From Acidobacteriaceae bacterium (GTDB taxonomy: Bacteria > Acidobacteriota > Terriglobia > Terriglobales > Acidobacteriaceae): a stretch of 42,398 nt of DNA. A program made the translations under genes and the position numbers. The notes under the pieces were generated by a model. The model searched no databases, was not told where the DNA came from, and saw nothing but the letters and a program-made list of their open reading frames with translations. Shown here piece by piece: positions 7,896 to 15,817 of this stretch. Each line of letters starts with the position of its first letter. Within the stretch, counting starts at the first letter, position 1. The DNA lies in assembly GCA_025357215.1 (NCBI GenBank), contig JANXPR010000412.1, positions 1-42,398 of the forward strand, given 5' to 3'.

Positions 7896-8855
7896 GTGAA
7901 TTGCACTCGCGCTTTTTCCCGCACGAAATCAATTTCCATATTCCTCATGCTTAGCTGCGTTCTATTGGGCTGGAGCGCGATTTCGTCGGCGCAAGTTCCC
8001 GATTGGTGCCGCACGCTTCCGCGACCGGCCTACAAGAAGCTCGAGCGCGTCAAGACTGCCGACCCGTGGTTTGAGGTCTATCGTGTCCGGCCTGGCGTGT
8101 TCGCTATCTACGAACCGCATCAGTCGGAAGAAGTGATTTCCTATCTGATTGTCGGCAGCAGCAAGGCCTTGCTGTTTGACACCGGCATGGGTATCAGTGA
8201 CATCAAGAAGCTGACCTCTTCGCTTACTCAACTGCCGGTAAGCGTGGTGAATTCGCATACGCACAACGACCATGTAGGCGACAACTGGCAATTCGCTGAT
8301 GTTTACGGCATGGACACCGATTTCACACGGTTGAGCGCCAAAGGTTCGCGCGAAGACGCACAGGCCGAGATTGTTCCGGGAGAAATTTGCGGCGATCTGC
8401 CTAAAAACTTCAACGCCGCTCTTTATGCCACGCGGCCGTTTCACGTCACGCACTGGCTGCATGATGGCGACATGATTGATCTGGGCGGACGCACCATACA
8501 GATCGTGGCCACGCCCGGGCACACGCCGGACGCCATTTCATTGCTCGACGAGAAAAACGGACTGCTGTTTACGGGAGATACGTATTATCCGGGGCCGATT
8601 TATCTTTATCGTCCGGAGACGGATCTTGATGCCTATGAAAGTTCGCTCCAGAAGATGATTGGACTTTTATCCAAAGATCACGCCCCAAAGTTGAAGTTGC
8701 TGTTGCCGGCGCACAATGTCCCGGTGGCCGATCCCAAGGACTTGCGGCGCGTGCTGGCGGCGTTCCGCGAAGTGCGCGCAGGAAAAGTGAAGTCGTCTCC
8801 GCGGGGCGAGAAGAAGGAATACAAGTTTGCAGGGTTTTCGTTTTTGATGAAGTAG
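7896..8855 (+). CDS. Exported metallo-beta-lactamase-fold hydrolase
   Basis: A 319-residue protein with a signal peptide (n-region Arg/Lys, hydrophobic core, likely cleavage near SSA-Q) followed by the MBL fold. Metal-binding motifs appear in order: HTHNDH (residues 121-126), a His in PFHVTH..., GHTPDAI, GDTYYPG and PAHN near the end. This is the hydrolase signature with two metal sites; whether the substrate is a lactam, lactone, thioester or phosphoester cannot be told. The GTG at 7896 gives a conventional signal sequence; an ATG at 7947 would shorten it to about 17 residues before the cleavage site. It sits alone between the PilZ-like gene and a repeat element. Confidence 0.88.
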   Translation: MNCTRAFSRTKSISIFLMLSCVLLGWSAISSAQVPDWCRTLPRPAYKKLERVKTADPWFEVYRVRPGVFAIYEPHQSEEVISYLIVGSSKALLFDTGMGISDIKKLTSSLTQLPVSVVNSHTHNDHVGDNWQFADVYGMDTDFTRLSAKGSREDAQAEIVPGEICGDLPKNFNAALYATRPFHVTHWLHDGDMIDLGGRTIQIVATPGHTPDAISLLDEKNGLLFTGDTYYPGPIYLYRPETDLDAYESSLQKMIGLLSKDHAPKLKLLLPAHNVPVADPKDLRRVLAAFREVRAGKVKSSPRGEKKEYKFAGFSFLMK

Positions 8856-8904
8856 GCGCGTTTGTGTTCCGCCGTCCGGGCTCAACCGGCAATTGTCAAC
8901 GTGG

Positions 8905-9097
8905 TGTCATTCCGAGGGCCGAGCCTCGATTGCGGTTTCATTCGGGTTGAGCTCGTGCGAGGGCCAGGAATCTGCTCCGCGGTCTTCCGGGACGACTAGT
9001 GTTGATTTACCTTGGCGGCAACCGGAGCCATCCCTCACTTCGCGCAAGGAATCCGCGAAGCCGACCGCAGTGCAGTGGCGCTCGGTTTGGGATGACG
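8905..9097. repeat. GTCATTCC/GGGATGAC-bounded intergenic repeat
   Basis: The gap between the MBL gene and the esterase (8856-9193) is filled by an element that begins GTCATTCCGAG and ends CTCGGTTTGGGATGAC, i.e. inverted ends, with internal segments such as GCGAGGGCCAGGAATC and CGCAAGGAATCCGCGAAG. A related segment lies at 28207-28290. This type of 'GTCATCCTGAGCGAAG' sequence is widely dispersed between genes in acidobacteria. I see no gene in it. Confidence 0.6.
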
Positions 9098-9193
9098 AAA
9101 CTCACCCGGCAATCGTGACAGATCGCGAACTCCATCCTTGGAAAAACCTTCTGCGACCGTGTACTCTGGGACTGCTTGGAGACGTTTTCAAAA

Positions 9194-10906
9194 ATGAACA
9201 TGAACCCCACGATGAAAATGACGCGCCTGACACTGACTTCCGCCAGGCGTTTTGCCGCTGCGCTCTTCGCCCTCGCTTTTTTTTGTTCGTTCCTGCCCAC
9301 GCTGTCCCGCGCCGCTGACACGCGCTTTAAGGTTTCTCTTCCAGCGTCCGCACGTCAGCCGGCGACCGGTCGTGTGTTTGTGATCGTCTCCAAGATTGAC
9401 AATCCGGAGCCGCGCTTGCAGGTGGGCTCGTGGCGTTCACGCGCGGAACTTCTGGGTCGCGATGCCGACATCGGTCCAGGACAATCCGCCACGCTGGACC
9501 AATTAACTCCGGGCTTTCCGCTGAAGACCGTGCGCGAACTTCCGCCGGGTGATTATTACGTCCAGGCGGTGTTCAACGTTTACACGCGTTTTCAACGCTC
9601 AGACGGCTACACCATCCTGGGCCACATGGACCAGTGGGAAGGCCAGCAGTTCAACAAGTCCGCCGGTAATCTTTATAGTGACGTGCGGCGTTTCCATCTT
9701 GATCCGCTCAGCGGGTACGAAATCCAGCTTTCTCTCAATCACACCATTGCCGCCGAGCCCATGCCCGCTGACACGCAGTACGTAAAGCACATCAAGATCC
9801 AGAGCAAGTTGCTCACGCAGTTCTGGGGACAACCCATCTATCTCGGCGCCACGGTGCTTCTGCCGGAAGGCTATGATGCACATGCCGCGGCGCATTACCC
9901 CGTGGTGTATGAGCAAGGGCATTTCAATCTGCGTCCGCCGCTGGGGTTCAGCACAGAGCCGCCGCCCGCGGGCACGCCGCTGCGTGAAAATCGCCTTACC
10001 GGCATTGACCTCTACGAGCGCTGGAAGGGCGCGAATTTTCCCCGCATGATTGCCGTCACCTTTCAGCATCCCACAATTTATTTTGACGATTCTTACGCCG
10101 TGAATTCCGCCAACAACGGCCCGTATGGTGACGCGATCATGACCGAGTTGATCCCGTACGTGGAAGAGCATTTCCGCATCATCCGTCAGCCTTACGCGCG
10201 CGTGTTGACCGGCGGCTCCACTGGCGGATGGGAATCGCTGGCGCTACAGGTGTTTCATCCAGACTTTTTCGGCGGCACATGGACCGGCTATCCCGATCCC
10301 GTGGACTTTACGCGCTACGGAATGGTTGACGCCTATAACGACGTAAACGCATTCGTGGCTCCCGGTTTTGACGCGCCAGGGCCGGAGCGTCCGATGTCGC
10401 GCAGCCCAGAGGGCCAGGTGGAGACCACCAACCGCCAGCTCAGTCAATTAGAAGACGTGCTGGGCAGCCACGGACGCAGCGGCCAGCAGCTTGAAGCCTG
10501 GGAAGCGGTGTATGGACCGGTGGGAGCCGATGGCTATCCAAAACCGCTGTGGGACAAGCAGACCGGCAAGATCGATCCGCAAGTCGCGTTGTACATGCGC
10601 GATCACGGTTACGATCTGCGCTATTACCTGGAGCAAAACTGGCCAGTGATTGGACCGAGGTTGGTGGGTAAAATTCACGTGTTCTGCGGTGACATGGACA
10701 ACTTTTATCTCAATCTGGCCGTGTATCGTCTGGAAGATTTTCTCAAGAGCAAGGGCACGCCGCACTACGGAGGCTCGTTTGAATACGGCCGCCCGATGAA
10801 AGGCCACGGCTGGACACCGCTGAATCAGTCTGAGATGCTGAAAGTAATGGCTGATCACATCAGCCGCAACGCTCCGGCGGGCGCCGACAACTCCTGGAAG
10901 TATTAG
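9194..10906 (+). CDS. Exported esterase-like alpha/beta hydrolase
   Basis: A 570-residue protein. A signal peptide (RRFAAALFALAFFCSFLP, cleavage near SRAA-D) directs export. An N-terminal beta-rich domain of about 200 residues precedes an esterase-D/enterochelin-esterase-like alpha/beta-hydrolase domain with the nucleophile elbow GGSTGG (Ser342) and a late KGHGWTPL segment that probably supplies the catalytic His. Enterochelin esterases and similar enzymes cleave ester bonds in large substrates; here the substrate is unknown. Several ATGs cluster at the start (9194, 9200, 9212, 9218); 9194 is chosen because GGAG lies upstream. It is first in a same-strand run with the TPR gene (24-bp gap) and a thioredoxin-fold gene, suggesting an operon. 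Confidence 0.82.
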   Translation: MNMNPTMKMTRLTLTSARRFAAALFALAFFCSFLPTLSRAADTRFKVSLPASARQPATGRVFVIVSKIDNPEPRLQVGSWRSRAELLGRDADIGPGQSATLDQLTPGFPLKTVRELPPGDYYVQAVFNVYTRFQRSDGYTILGHMDQWEGQQFNKSAGNLYSDVRRFHLDPLSGYEIQLSLNHTIAAEPMPADTQYVKHIKIQSKLLTQFWGQPIYLGATVLLPEGYDAHAAAHYPVVYEQGHFNLRPPLGFSTEPPPAGTPLRENRLTGIDLYERWKGANFPRMIAVTFQHPTIYFDDSYAVNSANNGPYGDAIMTELIPYVEEHFRIIRQPYARVLTGGSTGGWESLALQVFHPDFFGGTWTGYPDPVDFTRYGMVDAYNDVNAFVAPGFDAPGPERPMSRSPEGQVETTNRQLSQLEDVLGSHGRSGQQLEAWEAVYGPVGADGYPKPLWDKQTGKIDPQVALYMRDHGYDLRYYLEQNWPVIGPRLVGKIHVFCGDMDNFYLNLAVYRLEDFLKSKGTPHYGGSFEYGRPMKGHGWTPLNQSEMLKVMADHISRNAPAGADNSWKY

Positions 10907-10930
10907 CAAGCGACTCAAAGAGGTACAAAG

Positions 10931-12451
10931 ATGATCAAGAATGCGGCAATCGCAATCGTCGTCCTGTTTCTGTGTGTGCGCGTCGCTGGTGCGCAGGAAC
11001 ACGAACACGCTGCACCGGAAAAACTTGGCAAAGTGTCATTCCCGACGAGTTGCGCTGCTGGAGTGAAAGCCAGGTTTAATCGTGCCGTGGCTCTGCTCCA
11101 CTCGTTTACTTACGAGCCCGCGGAAGCAGCGTTTCAGGAAGTAGTGAAAGAGGATCCCACGTGTGCCATGGCCCATTGGGGTATCGCCATGAGCGGCTAC
11201 CGTCAGCTCTGGCAGCCTCCTTTGCCGGGTGATGCGCTGGCGAAAGGCCATGGGGAGTTGGAACTGGCCAGGCAAGCGAAGGGAAGTTCCGCCGGGGAAC
11301 AGGAGTACCTTGCTGCCGCGGCAATCATTTTCGATGCAACGGTTGGATCGTATCCGGAGCGCGCTGGAAAATACCGCGATGCCATGGCCGCGCTGGCGCA
11401 GCGCCATCCTGACGATACTGAAGCGCAAATTTTCTACGCACTGGCGTTGCTTTCTACGGCGACTCCACAGGACAAAACGCACCACAACCAGAAAGCGGCT
11501 GCGCAGATTCTGGAACCGCTCTACAAAAAGTATCCACAACATCCCGGCCTGGCGCATTACATCATCCACGCGGATGACAATGCGGAACTGGCGGCCCGTG
11601 GCGAGAGGGCGGCCCGCGACTATGCGCAGATTGCGCCGTCGGCTCCGCACGCGTTGCATATGCCCTCGCACATCTACACGCGGCTGGGAATGTGGGACGA
11701 TTCCATCCGCACGAACCAGAAAGCCCGCGTGGCGGCGCACAAACAAGGAGACACCGGGGAAGAACTGCACGCCATGGACTATATGGTCTATGCGGCTTTG
11801 CAGAAAGGCCGCGATGAGCAAGCGGCTGCAATCCTGAACGAGCTGAAAGCCATGAACCTGCAGAGCGCGAAAGAATTCAAAGTGGGATATGCGGCCACGG
11901 CGATGCCCGTCCGCTATGCCGTGGAACGCCAACAGTGGAAAGATGCCACGCAGTGCGTGGCTACAGAAGGAGCGCCGCCGCAGGTAACTGCGCTTGCGGT
12001 ATGGGCCCGCGCGTTGGGATACGCGCGGTCCGGCAACGTGCCCGCAGCCGCAGCTGAAGTGGAAACTCTTAAGAAACTGGTGGATCAGTTGCTGGCCGCA
12101 GGCAATCAATATTGGGCCGGCCAGGTACAGATCCAGGTTGAAGAAGCAGGCGCCTGGGTAGCCATGGCAGAAAAAAAACCCGAAGACGCGGTAGTACTGA
12201 TGAAGAAAGCCGCCGACGAAGAAGATGCCGTGGAAAAACTTCCAGTGACGCCTGGTCCAGTGGTCCCCGCGCGCGAACAACTGGGAACATTGCTGAGCAT
12301 GGCGGGCCACCATCAAGAGGCGCTGGTTGAATTTGAAAAGGCCCTGAAGGATTCGCCGGGAAGGCGTGGAGCTTTGCAGGGAGCCATGCTGAGTGCGAAA
12401 GCGGCCGGGTCAGAGAACAAGACGGCGTTCTATGAAGCGCTGTTGAAATGA
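10931..12451 (+). CDS. Exported TPR-repeat protein
   Basis: A 506-residue protein with a short signal peptide (cleavage near AGA-Q) and a His-rich mature N-terminus (EHEHAAPE). Helical TPR-like repeats run through the protein, for example FTYEPAEAAFQEVVKEDP and QEALVEFEKALKDSP near the ends, and a conserved middle segment LHMPSHIYTRLGMWDDSI. AGAGGT precedes the ATG. I know this as a recurrent uncharacterised family in soil bacteria; it probably acts as a periplasmic scaffold or binding protein. It follows the esterase gene by 24 bp and ends directly at the open frame of the thioredoxin-fold gene, so the three are likely co-transcribed. No catalytic motif is visible. Confidence 0.85.
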   Translation: MIKNAAIAIVVLFLCVRVAGAQEHEHAAPEKLGKVSFPTSCAAGVKARFNRAVALLHSFTYEPAEAAFQEVVKEDPTCAMAHWGIAMSGYRQLWQPPLPGDALAKGHGELELARQAKGSSAGEQEYLAAAAIIFDATVGSYPERAGKYRDAMAALAQRHPDDTEAQIFYALALLSTATPQDKTHHNQKAAAQILEPLYKKYPQHPGLAHYIIHADDNAELAARGERAARDYAQIAPSAPHALHMPSHIYTRLGMWDDSIRTNQKARVAAHKQGDTGEELHAMDYMVYAALQKGRDEQAAAILNELKAMNLQSAKEFKVGYAATAMPVRYAVERQQWKDATQCVATEGAPPQVTALAVWARALGYARSGNVPAAAAEVETLKKLVDQLLAAGNQYWAGQVQIQVEEAGAWVAMAEKKPEDAVVLMKKAADEEDAVEKLPVTPGPVVPAREQLGTLLSMAGHHQEALVEFEKALKDSPGRRGALQGAMLSAKAAGSENKTAFYEALLK

Positions 12452-12511
12452 GTGGCTCCATTGGCTAACGCAATAAGAACCGAACGAAAGCATCGCAAGG
12501 CCGGGAAACCA

Positions 12512-13108
12512 GTGAGCTTAGCCACCTGCATGCGGTTGCTGCTGCTTGTTTTGACGTTGGTCGGGGACCAAGCCATCTTCGCGCAAAGCCCGATCAAACT
12601 TGATGTTGGAGCAAAGCTCCCGTCTCTACAGGGCCAAACGCTTGACGACAAGGAAATCATTTTGCCGGATGCGGCCGCAGGCAGGATCTCCCTGGTAATT
12701 TTTACGTTCAGCAAAGCCGCCGGCGACCGCTCGCGTGTCTGGCAAGACCACTTTGTAAAAAGTTTTCCGGAAGCGGCCACGCCGGAAGCCGGCGCCGCGC
12801 AAAACTCAAGGATCACCAGCTACTCGGTTGCCATGTTGAGTGATGCGCCGGGATTTGTGCGCGGCATGATCCGGTCGGCCATGCGCAAGGGAACTCCGCC
12901 GGCTCTGCGCTCGCGCACGATTACCGTCCTAACGGACTCGAAACCTTGGAAGCAGCGCGTGGAAATGAGTAATGACAAAGACGACTACCTGTTTCTGCTT
13001 GACACAAAAGGCCAGGTGGTTTGGATCTATCACGGTGAATTTGGTGACAAGCCCGACCAGGAATTGAAAGCGAAGATCACCGAACTGCTTTCAGGACAGA
13101 AGAAATAA
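12512..13108 (+). CDS. Exported thioredoxin-fold protein lacking CxxC
   Basis: About 198 residues from GTG 12512 (GGGAAA just upstream). The same frame is open back to a GTG at 12452, directly after the TPR stop, and an ATG at 12530 is also possible. A signal peptide (LLLLVLTLVGDQAIFA-Q) is followed by DVGAKLPSLQGQTLDD, typical of the first strand of AhpC/thioredoxin-like proteins, and a late YLFLLDTKGQVVWIYHGEF strand. The usual CxxC or peroxidatic Cys is missing: the mature part shows no Cys. It may therefore be a non-redox member, similar in spirit to ATP10-like or other degenerate thioredoxin folds. Its place after the TPR gene suggests a joint exported function. Confidence 0.65.
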   Translation: MSLATCMRLLLLVLTLVGDQAIFAQSPIKLDVGAKLPSLQGQTLDDKEIILPDAAAGRISLVIFTFSKAAGDRSRVWQDHFVKSFPEAATPEAGAAQNSRITSYSVAMLSDAPGFVRGMIRSAMRKGTPPALRSRTITVLTDSKPWKQRVEMSNDKDDYLFLLDTKGQVVWIYHGEFGDKPDQELKAKITELLSGQKK

Positions 13109-13146
13109 TTCGGGACAAGGTCCAGGTCCTTCGGGAAGCGGCCAGC

Positions 13147-13509
13147 CTACTGCGCGGCAAAATCGAACTTAACGATCATGACCGAAGCCTGCGGCTCGGG
13201 CTCGAACAGCCACTTTTCCGCCGCGTCCACTGAAGCCTGCACCAGCACCGGACTTCCGCCCAGCACCTTGATATTTTTCACATGGCCATCCGCGCTGATT
13301 TGTAGTTCCAGACGCACCGATCCACGGACGCCATGTTTCCTTGCCAGATCAGGATATTCAGGCTGCACCTTGTGGCGGATCTTGCGGCCGACTTCTTCGG
13401 CATGAACGGGCAGTGCGCTGCTTGCCATCAGAACGGCGATGAGCACTGCGGATGTGTAAGCGAAAAACCACCGTATCAGGCGGATTCGGCTGCGGCGATT
13501 GCGGCTCAC
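13147..13509 (-). CDS. TonB C-terminal-domain protein
   Basis: A 120-residue protein with a basic N-terminus, one hydrophobic helix (FFAYTSAVLIAVLMASSALP) and then a TonB C-terminal domain: VQPEYPDLARKHGVRGSVRLELQISADGHV with the YP and G.V motifs, and a final WLFEPE. TonB links the inner-membrane proton gradient to outer-membrane receptors. This protein lacks the long Pro-rich spacer of true TonB and ends its helix with an ALPVHA-E cleavage-like site, so it may be a periplasmic single-domain relative and not an energy transducer. The GTG start at 13509 has AGGAG seven bases upstream. No ExbB/ExbD or receptor gene is adjacent; the MFS gene follows upstream on the same strand. Confidence 0.85.
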   Translation of the reverse strand: MSRNRRSRIRLIRWFFAYTSAVLIAVLMASSALPVHAEEVGRKIRHKVQPEYPDLARKHGVRGSVRLELQISADGHVKNIKVLGGSPVLVQASVDAAEKWLFEPEPQASVMIVKFDFAAQ

Positions 13510-13670
13510 TTCTCAACTCCTGGAACGCCTGTTGCCCGGGACTTAAAAACTTTCCGGAAGCACCGAAGCACAGGCGACTTGATACTCAAGATCGTATTGC
13601 GGACGAGATGAAAGATTCAAAGTACGAAGGTAATAAGGTGGCGTGGTTCGTGCCGCTCATGCAGCATCTA

Positions 13671-14915
13671 CTATGCAGCCGTTTGCACACTCGTCTGGTT
13701 TTTCCCGCGCATCATCAAGTATCCGGCGGCGGTAATCACCACCATGGCTCCCGCGGACGTCAAAAACAGTTGGCGAATTCCCAGTTTTTGCGCCAAGAAT
13801 CCGGATAGTACCAGGCCAAGTACTTGTCCGATCCACATAAGAGACATGAAGCTGCCGCTTACGCGCGCCACCATGCTGGGTGGTGTTTCCTGCTGGGACA
13901 TGGTCTGCGCCGGAATCAGCACAAACGAAATGGCCAGGCCAATCAGAAACATGCTGGCCGCGGCCATGGCAAGAAAACGGAATGCGCCAAGACCCGCCGC
14001 GCCCAGGCCCAGGATGAACAGTCCGCTCAGAACGACGTTGGTGCGCGAAAGCGCGCGATTCACCCGCGGCAACAGTTGTCCGCCAACGATCAACCCGATG
14101 CCGACCATGGAACTACACAACCCAAAAACGAACGGACCGGCGTGCAGCATATCGCGAATGTAGATTGAAATAAGCGGGCTGAACGAGCTCATCACAAACG
14201 TGGCTACGGCCATGGCCAGAAATACAAACGATAGTCCGGAATGAGTGAAGATGAACTTGTTGCCTTCAAGAAAATCCGCGGTGAGTGAAGCCAGCGTCTT
14301 CTCGCCTTGAGCGCGCGGCGGGCGCACCACAGTCAAGCTGAGGATCATGAGCGCGGGAAAGATGAAGCTGGCGGTGTCCACATAAAAGCACGCCTTTTCG
14401 CCCAGCGTGGCGATCAAGGTGCCGGCGGCAAACGGTGATACCAATCGCACAACGAAGAATGCGTTGGTCATCAGTCCGTTGGCGGCCAGCAGGCCTTCCG
14501 TGGGGACTACGGTCCGCACGGTGACGGATTGTGCTGGTCCAAAAAACGCGGAGACCGTGCTGATGGCGAAAAAGATTGTGCAGATCTGCCAGACGTCTGT
14601 AACGAAAAGCAAAAGAAGGATCAGTACAGCCCGTACCACGTCGCTGACGATCATTACGCGCTTTACGTTCCAGTGGTCAACAAAAACGCCGGCAATCGGA
14701 CTCAACACCGCGAGCGGCAATACGTAGGCAATTGTCACTGAGGTGACCTGCACCGCCGTGCCGTGCAGTTTGAAAGTAATCAGGCTGATTACACCGAACA
14801 GGGCGAGAAAATCGCCAAAGATGCTGACGAACTGGGCCATCCACAAAATGCGAAACGGCCGGTGCTTCAAAATTGTCTTCTGCGTGAAGGCAGAGGTGGT
14901 TGCAGAGGCAGCCAT
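13671..14915 (-). CDS. MFS transporter (EntS/MFS_3-like)
   Basis: A 414-residue inner-membrane protein with about twelve hydrophobic helices. It has the MFS loop signature GVFVDHWNVKRVMI after helix 2 and a long cytosolic loop in the middle (about residues 195-225). The opening HRPFRILWMAQFVSIFGDFLALFG is typical of the MFS_3/enterobactin-exporter-like subfamily, which exports siderophores, drugs or other small molecules by proton antiport. The start ATG at 14915 lacks a strong ribosome site (GGAG is about 17 bases upstream). Substrate is unknown. The same-strand TonB-like gene 160 bp downstream is a possible but unproven partner. Confidence 0.88.
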   Translation of the reverse strand: MAASATTSAFTQKTILKHRPFRILWMAQFVSIFGDFLALFGVISLITFKLHGTAVQVTSVTIAYVLPLAVLSPIAGVFVDHWNVKRVMIVSDVVRAVLILLLLFVTDVWQICTIFFAISTVSAFFGPAQSVTVRTVVPTEGLLAANGLMTNAFFVVRLVSPFAAGTLIATLGEKACFYVDTASFIFPALMILSLTVVRPPRAQGEKTLASLTADFLEGNKFIFTHSGLSFVFLAMAVATFVMSSFSPLISIYIRDMLHAGPFVFGLCSSMVGIGLIVGGQLLPRVNRALSRTNVVLSGLFILGLGAAGLGAFRFLAMAAASMFLIGLAISFVLIPAQTMSQQETPPSMVARVSGSFMSLMWIGQVLGLVLSGFLAQKLGIRQLFLTSAGAMVVITAAGYLMMRGKNQTSVQTAA

Positions 14916-15350
14916 AGGGGGAATTCTCGCTCCGTTGTTCTTAGTGTTCTAGATTAAATCAAAAGTGAAGCTCATACGCGGAACGCAAAGCATTCGGCGA
15001 CGAGACAATTGCCGCAGTTTCGCACGGCGCCTTCATTTTTCGAGTCCGAAGCGAGTGAGACTGATATGCAGTTGGTTTCGTGCTGGCCAACTTCCTGTCA
15101 ATAACATGCGCTGATTTCTGTCGGTCTGGCAATCTGGCCATAGCGAACGGGTACAAGAGGTCAGTCCGCGTCCGGCCATGTGGACACAAGCCAATTGCAC
15201 CTCTCTATTGGAGTTCCTAATCAGAGTTTCCTAAGAAACTCCATAAGTTATTGATTCATAAAGGATAAAATCCAACGGTTTCGCTTTCATAGGCAAAACG
15301 TATAGAGTATTATCAATACCCGACTCGAGTCGGGCTCAGAAGACCCTTAT
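14916..15350. other. 435-bp divergent intergenic region
   Basis: Between the MFS gene and the receiver-like gene. It contains a perfect 7-bp hairpin GAGTTTC-ctaa-GAAACTC (15224-15241), a possible promoter (TTTCAT at 15285-15290, 17-bp spacer, TATTAT at 15308-15313) and a perfect 16-bp palindrome at 15319-15334. A 76-codon open frame on the minus strand (14959-15189) has no ribosome site and looks non-coding. Confidence 0.45.
15319..15334. promoter_or_regulatory. Perfect 16-bp palindrome, candidate operator
   Basis: CCCGACTCGAGTCGGG is self-complementary and lies where the transcript from the candidate promoter just upstream would begin, 16 bp before the ATG of the receiver-like gene. A dimeric regulator could bind it; alternatively it forms a hairpin in the leader. 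Confidence 0.45.
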
Positions 15351-15722
15351 ATGCATCCGATTCCAGCAGCTTCCCTCCTGTTGGTCATGGCCACTGACGC
15401 GGCGCTTAGGCTTAGACGCGATTGGCTTGAACAAGCAGGTTATCGTGTCAGCCCGGCGTGCAGCTTGAAAGAAGTTGAGCTTGCCTGTCACGCCCACGCG
15501 TTCGACATTGTTCTTGTCGCCGACGCCGTTGAACCCCGCATGAAGAAAGCCATCGGCCTCACTGTCCGGCACTTTTGTCCGGAAGCGCACATCCTGCAAA
15601 TGGGACGCATTCGTCCGGACATCGACGGGACGTGTTTCGTTACCGGCGATTCCAACGAAGACGTGCTGCAATCGGTGGGCAAGATCCTGCGGCGTGACGA
15701 AATACCTCCTGCGGCGATCTAA
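15351..15722 (+). CDS. Receiver-like protein, degenerate
   Basis: A 123-residue protein with the fold pattern of a response-regulator receiver: SLLLVMATDAALRLRRDWLEQAGYRV as strand 1/helix 1, FDIVLVADAVEPRMKKAIG as strand 3 and the following loop, and a C-terminal helix NEDVLQSVGKILRR. The acidic pair after strand 1 is missing, and the Asp of IVLVAD is one residue out of register with the usual phospho-acceptor, so classical phosphorylation is doubtful. There is no output domain and no adjacent kinase. It may be a stand-alone regulator acting by protein contact. The ATG lies 16 bp after the palindrome, and a strong bidirectional terminator follows the gene. Confidence 0.65.
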   Translation: MHPIPAASLLLVMATDAALRLRRDWLEQAGYRVSPACSLKEVELACHAHAFDIVLVADAVEPRMKKAIGLTVRHFCPEAHILQMGRIRPDIDGTCFVTGDSNEDVLQSVGKILRRDEIPPAAI

Positions 15723-15760
15723 TTTTTTTCGCGACATCCCCTAAGTTCATTTCAAAATGC

Positions 15761-15787
15761 AAAGAGGAGCCGAATGGCTCCTCTTTT
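15761..15787. terminator. Bidirectional rho-independent terminator
   Basis: AAAGAGGAGCC-gaat-GGCTCCTCTTTTT: an 11-bp stem with A-run and T-run, between the convergent receiver-like and OmpA-family genes. It should serve both. Confidence 0.9.
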
Positions 15788-15817
15788 TAGTTTGCTTTCT
15801 TGCCGCAGCGCACAAAA

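Noticed and set aside
11036-12316. 426-codon minus-strand frame opposite the TPR gene
   Set aside because: Shadow of the TPR coding sequence; low-quality, Phe/Arg/His-rich translation.
14959-15189. 76-codon minus-strand frame upstream of the MFS gene
   Set aside because: No ribosome site and non-coding-like composition.
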